Assembly (NCBI GenBank): GCA_023433345.1
Contig: JAEZDA010000104.1
Span: 1 to 28,558, forward strand
Source of the DNA: Bacteroidota bacterium
GTDB lineage: Bacteria; Bacteroidota; Bacteroidia; Chitinophagales; Chitinophagaceae
Direction: 5' to 3'
DNA length: 28,558 nucleotides
Shown: piece after piece, positions 24,791-28,558 of the stretch
Numbering within the stretch: the first letter of the stretch is position 1
Layout: the number at the start of each line of letters is the position of its first letter
The notes under the pieces: generated by a model
Seen by the model: only the letters and a program-made list of their open reading frames with translations
Database searches by the model: none
What the model was told of the DNA's origin: nothing
Program-made: the position numbers and the translations under genes

Positions 24791-25854
24791 GCTGAAAGAT
24801 ATTGATCGATTTGCTCACGAGTTTTTGCCGCTTTATCTTCATCAGGCGTTGAATACCATTCCAGCGTTTTTTGGATCGCTTCCTTTGAATTCATTTTAGG
24901 CTGCCAGTTAAGAACTTGCTTTGCCAGCCTAATATCAAGTTTTAATAATTCCGCCTCATGTAAATTTTCCACGTTATCTTTTTCCCAACTTCCCTTAGCT
25001 AAATATTCAATGGCAGTTTCAACCACTTGCTGTACGGTTAGATGATCATTCTCATCAGGTCCGAAATTCAATGATTCAGCTAAAGATCTTTCCCCGGAAT
25101 ACATCAATCCTCCCCAAAACAAATATGCGCAAACCGGTTCTAAAACATGCTGCCATGGCCTCACTGAATTCGGGAAGCGTAACTTTAATACCTCGCCATT
25201 TGAAATCGTTCTGATAATATCCGGAAAAAGTCTGTCTTCACTGTAGTCTCCGCCCCCTATAACATTCCCGGCTCTGGCAGAACCAATGATCTTTTTATGT
25301 TTTGAAAAATCAGCCTCGTTGAAAAAGGAGCGCCTGAAACTTTGAACCACTAATTCGGTGCACGCTTTACTTGCCGAATAAGGATCGTAGCCGCCAAGGC
25401 GGTCGCTTTCCAAAAATGACTTTCCGGTTTCATTATTCTCGTAAACTTTATCTGTAGTCACCACAACTAATGCGCACTTCTTTCCCAGCCTTGTCACCGC
25501 TTCAAGAAGATTTGCCGTTCCGCTCACATTTGTTTCAAATGTTTCCGCGGGTATAGCGTAACTGCGGCGGACAAGTGGTTGCGCAGCGAGGTGGAAGATA
25601 TAATCGGGCTGAAAATCAAGAATCGCATCCTGGAGCGTCTCACGGTGACGGATATCCGCAATTTCACTTTCCATCCGCGAGCTAAGTTCGAGTATGGTAA
25701 AATGGTTGGGGTCTGTGTCTGGCGCCAGTGCATATCCGTAAACTTCTGCCCCGACGCTAAGAAGTATCTCGCAAAGCCATGATCCCTTAAAGCCTGTGTG
25801 GCCGGTGACAAAAACCTTTTTATCCTTATAAAAATTTTGAAGCTTATTCTTCAT
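24787..25854 (-). CDS. rfbG: CDP-glucose 4,6-dehydratase
   Basis: A 355-residue extended SDR making CDP-4-keto-6-deoxyglucose from CDP-glucose. FVTGHTGFKGSWL (15-27) is the NAD-binding motif and is diagnostic of RfbG. VVTTDKVYENNE (131-142) holds the catalytic Thr-Asp-Lys, and Tyr159-xxx-Lys163 (DPYSASK) completes the site. SARAGNVIGGGDYSEDRL and RPWQHVLEP are also RfbG signatures. The ATG at 25854 overlaps the rfbF stop by one base (TAATG) and gives the normal length; a start at 25890 would add twelve residues and overlap rfbF by 37 bases, so it was not used. It is cytosolic and the second gene of the operon. Confidence 0.94.
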   Translation of the reverse strand: MKNKLQNFYKDKKVFVTGHTGFKGSWLCEILLSVGAEVYGYALAPDTDPNHFTILELSSRMESEIADIRHRETLQDAILDFQPDYIFHLAAQPLVRRSYAIPAETFETNVSGTANLLEAVTRLGKKCALVVVTTDKVYENNETGKSFLESDRLGGYDPYSASKACTELVVQSFRRSFFNEADFSKHKKIIGSARAGNVIGGGDYSEDRLFPDIIRTISNGEVLKLRFPNSVRPWQHVLEPVCAYLFWGGLMYSGERSLAESLNFGPDENDHLTVQQVVETAIEYLAKGSWEKDNVENLHEAELLKLDIRLAKQVLNWQPKMNSKEAIQKTLEWYSTPDEDKAAKTREQIDQYLSA

Positions 25855-26630
25855 TACCAGGTTTTCCATTTCGCGTTTCCGCTTTGCCAATGATGTTCGA
25901 GCTCAATTTTATCCCGAAGGGCATCCATACACTTCCAATAACCGGTATGGCGGAAGGCCACTAATTCCTTATCTGCAGTGAGCTTTTCCAGCGGATCGTC
26001 TTCCCACATCATGTTATTCATATTGCCGTCCAAATATTTGAAAACTTCGGGCTGAAGCACGAAAAACCCGCCGTTGATCCACTTCCCTTCATCCTTTACT
26101 TTCTCCCGGAAGTCCAGCACCTGGCCAGTTTCCGAAAGGTCCATTCCGCCAAACCTTGCCTCTAGTTGAACCGCAGTAACTGTCGCAATCTTTCCATGAG
26201 CCTGGTGAAATTTCACGAGTTGGTCGATCGGAACATCGCTCACGCCATCCCCGTAGGTAAGCATGAAAGGTTCATTACCGATATGAGATTGAACCGCTTT
26301 GAGTCGGCCAGCCGTTTTGGTATCAAGACCGGTTTCTACAAGTGTAACATTAAAGGCCTCGCTTTTTGTATTGTGATATTTTACGGTGTTGTCCTTTAGG
26401 TTGATGGTAAGATCAGCATTGTGAAGGAAGTAATTCATAAAGTATTCCTTGATCACATAACCTTTATAACCGAGGCAGATGATGAAATCGTTGTAGCCAA
26501 ACGCGCTGTACATTTTCAGGATGTGCCATATGATCGGCTTCCCTCCGATTTCTACCATCGGTTTGGGCCTTACCTCAGTTTCCTCAGAAATGCGCGTGCC
26601 TAAACCGCCGGCAAAGATTACCACTTTCAT
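25854..26630 (-). CDS. rfbF: glucose-1-phosphate cytidylyltransferase
   Basis: A 258-residue nucleotidyltransferase, close to the 257 residues of Salmonella RfbF. It forms CDP-glucose from glucose-1-phosphate and CTP. FAGGLGTRISEETEVRPKPM (6-25) is the nucleotide-binding loop, LTYGDGVSDV (125-134) carries the metal-binding Asp129, and NGGFFVLQPEVFKYL and WEDDPLEKL are family signatures. It is the first of six genes on the minus strand and so commits the operon to CDP-sugars. A TATTTTTG box (26680-26673, minus strand) lies 42 bases upstream of its start, shared with the divergent flippase gene's control region. Confidence 0.96.
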   Translation of the reverse strand: MKVVIFAGGLGTRISEETEVRPKPMVEIGGKPIIWHILKMYSAFGYNDFIICLGYKGYVIKEYFMNYFLHNADLTINLKDNTVKYHNTKSEAFNVTLVETGLDTKTAGRLKAVQSHIGNEPFMLTYGDGVSDVPIDQLVKFHQAHGKIATVTAVQLEARFGGMDLSETGQVLDFREKVKDEGKWINGGFFVLQPEVFKYLDGNMNNMMWEDDPLEKLTADKELVAFRHTGYWKCMDALRDKIELEHHWQSGNAKWKTW

Positions 26631-26663
26631 TCAGGAGTAAGATTTATCTTTAAATGAATATCA

Positions 26664-26681
26664 ATATTTTCGCAAAAATAT
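26664..26681. promoter_or_regulatory. palindromic divergent promoter element between rfbF and the flippase gene
   Basis: ATATTTT-CGC-AAAAATAT is a near-perfect inverted repeat. Read on the minus strand it gives TATTTTTG (26680-26673), an exact -7 match for rfbF. Read on the plus strand it gives TATTTTCG (26665-26672), one base from consensus, for the flippase gene 44 bases downstream. The -33 elements are not convincing on either side (nearest minus-strand TTG at 26698-26696). Confidence 0.45.
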
Positions 26682-26715
26682 AGGATTAGGCTCAGCAATC
26701 CCACCAGTAGTATAA

Positions 26716-28224
26716 ATGTCGCAAATCAGAAAAAGAAGCCTTAAAGCAACCATTTGGATATATATCGGGTTTCTGATCGGCGCATTAAACACCTACTTTC
26801 TTACGCATAAGGACTGGTTCACACCTGATGAAAATGGGCTGACAAGAATAATGATAGAAGTGAGCATGCTCATTTTTGCATTCTCCACCTTTGGCGTTAC
26901 CACCTATCTTTTTAAATTTTTCCCTTATTACAAAGACAATGTTGAAGACAGCAAAAATGACCTGTTGGGCCTCGCATTGAAGATTGCATCGGCAGGGTTT
27001 ATTTTGACCTGTGCCGGGCTTTGGTTGATGGAACCCTTGGTAGTAAGGAAATTCAGCGCCAACTCCGCGCTTTTCGTAGAGTACTTTTATTGGTGCTTAC
27101 CGATGGCCTGTTTTGTACTGATGTATAATTTGCTGGAGTCTTACGCCTATGGATATGATCATGGCGTTACCACCAGTTTATTGAAAGAAACCATTCTTCG
27201 TTTGTACACCCTCGTTATTGTGGTATTAAAAGTACTGGGGTTTATCACCTTCCATACTTTTATAATACTATTTACCTTTCAGTATGCCGTAATTGTACTG
27301 ATACTTATCATTTACCTCAAGTCAAAAAATCATCTCTGGATAACGTTTCGAAAAAGCCGGGTTACAAGAAAGTTCAGAAAGAAGATAATGGCCCTGATGG
27401 GATTAACTTTTATCGTGATCGTGGTAAATGTACTTCGAAGCAGTATTGATGGAATTGTACTGGCGGCAAAACAAAACCTGGCGGCAGTTGGCGTTTTCGG
27501 ACTTGCCGCCTACATGGTATCGGTAATGCAGGCGCCATTCAGGAGCATGGTGGCGGTAACCATTCCAATTCTTTCCAGGTCGTGGAAAAATAAAGACATA
27601 AAGGAGATCACCCGCATTTATAAACGCTCGTCAATTAACCTGCTTACATTTTCCTTGTTAATCTTCTTTTGCATCTGGTTAAATTTCGAGACAGCCATTA
27701 TTTACTTCGGAATCAATCCTGCTTATCTGCAGGGCAAATGGGTGTTTTTCATGCTGGGCATGGTAGCGATCATTGAAATGGGAACCGGCGTAAACTCACA
27801 AATAATAGGCACCTCGGTTTACTGGCGCTTTGAGCTTTGGACCAGCATTTTATTAACTGCCCTCATCATTCCGCTCAGTTACTACCTGACAGTGAAATAC
27901 GGTATTCTCGGCCCTGCCATAGCGAATGTGGTATCATTCTTCATTTATAATTATATACGCTTTCATTTTTTGTGGAAGAAGTATAATATGCAGCCTTTCA
28001 CGCGCAAAACGCTTGAGGTGATCATTGCCGCAGCCGGTTCGTACTTTATTACCTGGTTTACGTTGAAGGAAACAACCGGGCTTTGGAATCTGATACTTAA
28101 CCCGCTTATGTTTGCCACAATTTTCATTTGCATAGTGTACTACCGCAACATTTCGCCGGATGTAAAGCCGGTTGTTTATTCTTTAAGAAATCGTTTTTTA
28201 AGTGCAGATAGAGAGAGTTCCTAG
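26716..28224 (+). CDS. Wzx-like oligosaccharide flippase
   Basis: A 502-residue polytopic inner-membrane protein of the MOP/polysaccharide-transporter superfamily, with about 12 to 14 hydrophobic segments across its length. The N-terminal start (MSQIRKRSLKATIWIYIGFLIG) and the Gly/Ala/Phe-rich helices are typical of Wzx proteins, which flip undecaprenyl-linked repeat units across the membrane. Wzx proteins diverge widely, so the substrate cannot be inferred from sequence. It faces away from the rfbF operon and is the only gene on its transcript that can be seen. Its presence argues for a Wzx/Wzy-type export route, although no Wzy is in the window. Confidence 0.83.
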   Translation: MSQIRKRSLKATIWIYIGFLIGALNTYFLTHKDWFTPDENGLTRIMIEVSMLIFAFSTFGVTTYLFKFFPYYKDNVEDSKNDLLGLALKIASAGFILTCAGLWLMEPLVVRKFSANSALFVEYFYWCLPMACFVLMYNLLESYAYGYDHGVTTSLLKETILRLYTLVIVVLKVLGFITFHTFIILFTFQYAVIVLILIIYLKSKNHLWITFRKSRVTRKFRKKIMALMGLTFIVIVVNVLRSSIDGIVLAAKQNLAAVGVFGLAAYMVSVMQAPFRSMVAVTIPILSRSWKNKDIKEITRIYKRSSINLLTFSLLIFFCIWLNFETAIIYFGINPAYLQGKWVFFMLGMVAIIEMGTGVNSQIIGTSVYWRFELWTSILLTALIIPLSYYLTVKYGILGPAIANVVSFFIYNYIRFHFLWKKYNMQPFTRKTLEVIIAAAGSYFITWFTLKETTGLWNLILNPLMFATIFICIVYYRNISPDVKPVVYSLRNRFLSADRESS

Positions 28225-28260
28225 CTCCTGGTTCGTAGCTCCTGGTTCCTGGTTTCTGTT
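28222..28260. repeat. 14-bp-period intergenic repeat after the flippase gene
   Basis: The 13-mer TAGCTCCTGGTTC occurs at 28222-28234 and 28236-28248, a 14-bp period, followed by a degenerate third copy (CTGGTTTCTG). The first copy begins inside the flippase stop codon. The remaining bases up to the next gene hold nothing recognisable. Confidence 0.65.
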
Positions 28261-28313
28261 ATGGTTGCAGCCATTCTCCTGTAGCGTATAGCCGACTGCC
28301 TGTAACCTTTAAC

Positions 28314-28558
28314 CTACCCCAGGTGAAGCAGTTTTTCATGAAATAACTTTATCGCCTTCAATTTCGATTCGTCGAGCTTGTAATCAACATCTTCTGAATA
28401 ATATTTTTTAAGATCGTAATATGGAACATTGAGTCCGCGCACAATTTCGTCCAGGTGTTCTAAACCCTCACCCGTAGCATTGTTGAATGCATCAATAAAA
28501 TTTTGTGGAAGTGCTTTATTGGCAACCCAGGCAGCAAATACAAATGGCAGGCCTGTAT
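28314..28558 (-). CDS. mqnA: menaquinone biosynthesis protein MqnA (chorismate dehydratase), C-terminal part
   Basis: Partial gene: the last 81 codons are present and the 5' end lies beyond the window. The reading begins TGLPFVFAAWVANKALPQ, the conserved strand and loop of MqnA/MqnD periplasmic-binding-like proteins. It continues through EIVRGLNVPYYDLKKYYS and ends HEKLLHLG before a TAG at 28316-28314. MqnA makes 3-enolpyruvylbenzoate from chorismate at the entry of the futalosine menaquinone pathway. The frame is open over the whole visible part. Assignment to MqnA rather than MqnD rests on the GLPFVFA motif and the C-terminal helix. Confidence 0.8.
   Translation of the reverse strand, partial: TGLPFVFAAWVANKALPQNFIDAFNNATGEGLEHLDEIVRGLNVPYYDLKKYYSEDVDYKLDESKLKAIKLFHEKLLHLG

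Noticed and set aside
22167..26630. Assignment of the operon to CDP-abequose, paratose or tyvelose synthesis
   Set aside because: No RfbH-type 3-dehydrase or its reductase partner is present, while a C-methyltransferase and an RmlC-like epimerase are, which does not fit a 3,6-dideoxyhexose route.
11741..28224. Mobile-island or phage origin of the glycan locus
   Set aside because: No integrase, transposase, attachment-site repeat or tRNA-gene junction is seen at its ends; the tRNA-His lies 3 kb away and is intact.

Overview
The window looks chromosomal and comes from a member of the Bacteroidota, most likely Chitinophagaceae or a near relative; the family-level placement is inference. The reasons are promoter-like octamers of the form TAnnTTTG, the near absence of Shine-Dalgarno sequences, two TonB-dependent outer-membrane receptors, a Bacteroidota-type S8 peptidase and Prc-type protease, and an MqnA (futalosine-route menaquinone) gene at the right edge. 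No mobile element, CRISPR array or phage gene was seen.

Left part (1-11.7 kb), housekeeping and envelope genes: a BtuB-like TonB-dependent receptor, an ALDH7-type aldehyde dehydrogenase, a secreted subtilisin-like peptidase, a DinB-fold protein, a gene-poor stretch of about 0.35 kb, a carboxy-terminal processing peptidase (minus strand), a tRNA-His(GTG) with its own promoter and terminator (minus strand), and a second, larger TonB-receptor-like outer-membrane protein. Four rho-independent terminators separate these units.

Right part (11.7-28.2 kb), a surface-glycan locus of short modules on alternating strands: YfhO-like membrane protein, glycosyltransferase (GT4) and GDP-4-keto-6-deoxymannose reductase (+); GT4 (-); GDP-mannose 4,6-dehydratase (+); a GT-A-like protein and a GT2 (-); a MycE/TylF-like methyltransferase (+); a six-gene operon rfbF-rfbG-RmlC-like epimerase-C-methyltransferase-ketoreductase-FkbM methyltransferase (-); a Wzx-type flippase (+). 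Three convergent junctions have no space between stop codons or overlap.

How the genes fit together: Gmd and the reductase should turn GDP-mannose into GDP-D-rhamnose or a C4 epimer. RfbF and RfbG should make CDP-4-keto-6-deoxyglucose. With no RfbH-type 3-dehydrase in the window, that intermediate is predicted to pass to an RmlC-like epimerase, a NovU/TylC3-like C-methyltransferase and a 4-ketoreductase, giving a CDP-activated branched 6-deoxyhexose. This is an analogy with noviose-type dTDP pathways, not a demonstrated product. Four glycosyltransferase-like proteins would assemble the glycan, two further methyltransferases would decorate it, and the flippase would export the lipid-linked unit. 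No polymerase (Wzy), ligase or initiating phosphoglycosyltransferase is in the window, so the locus is either incomplete here or uses enzymes encoded elsewhere.
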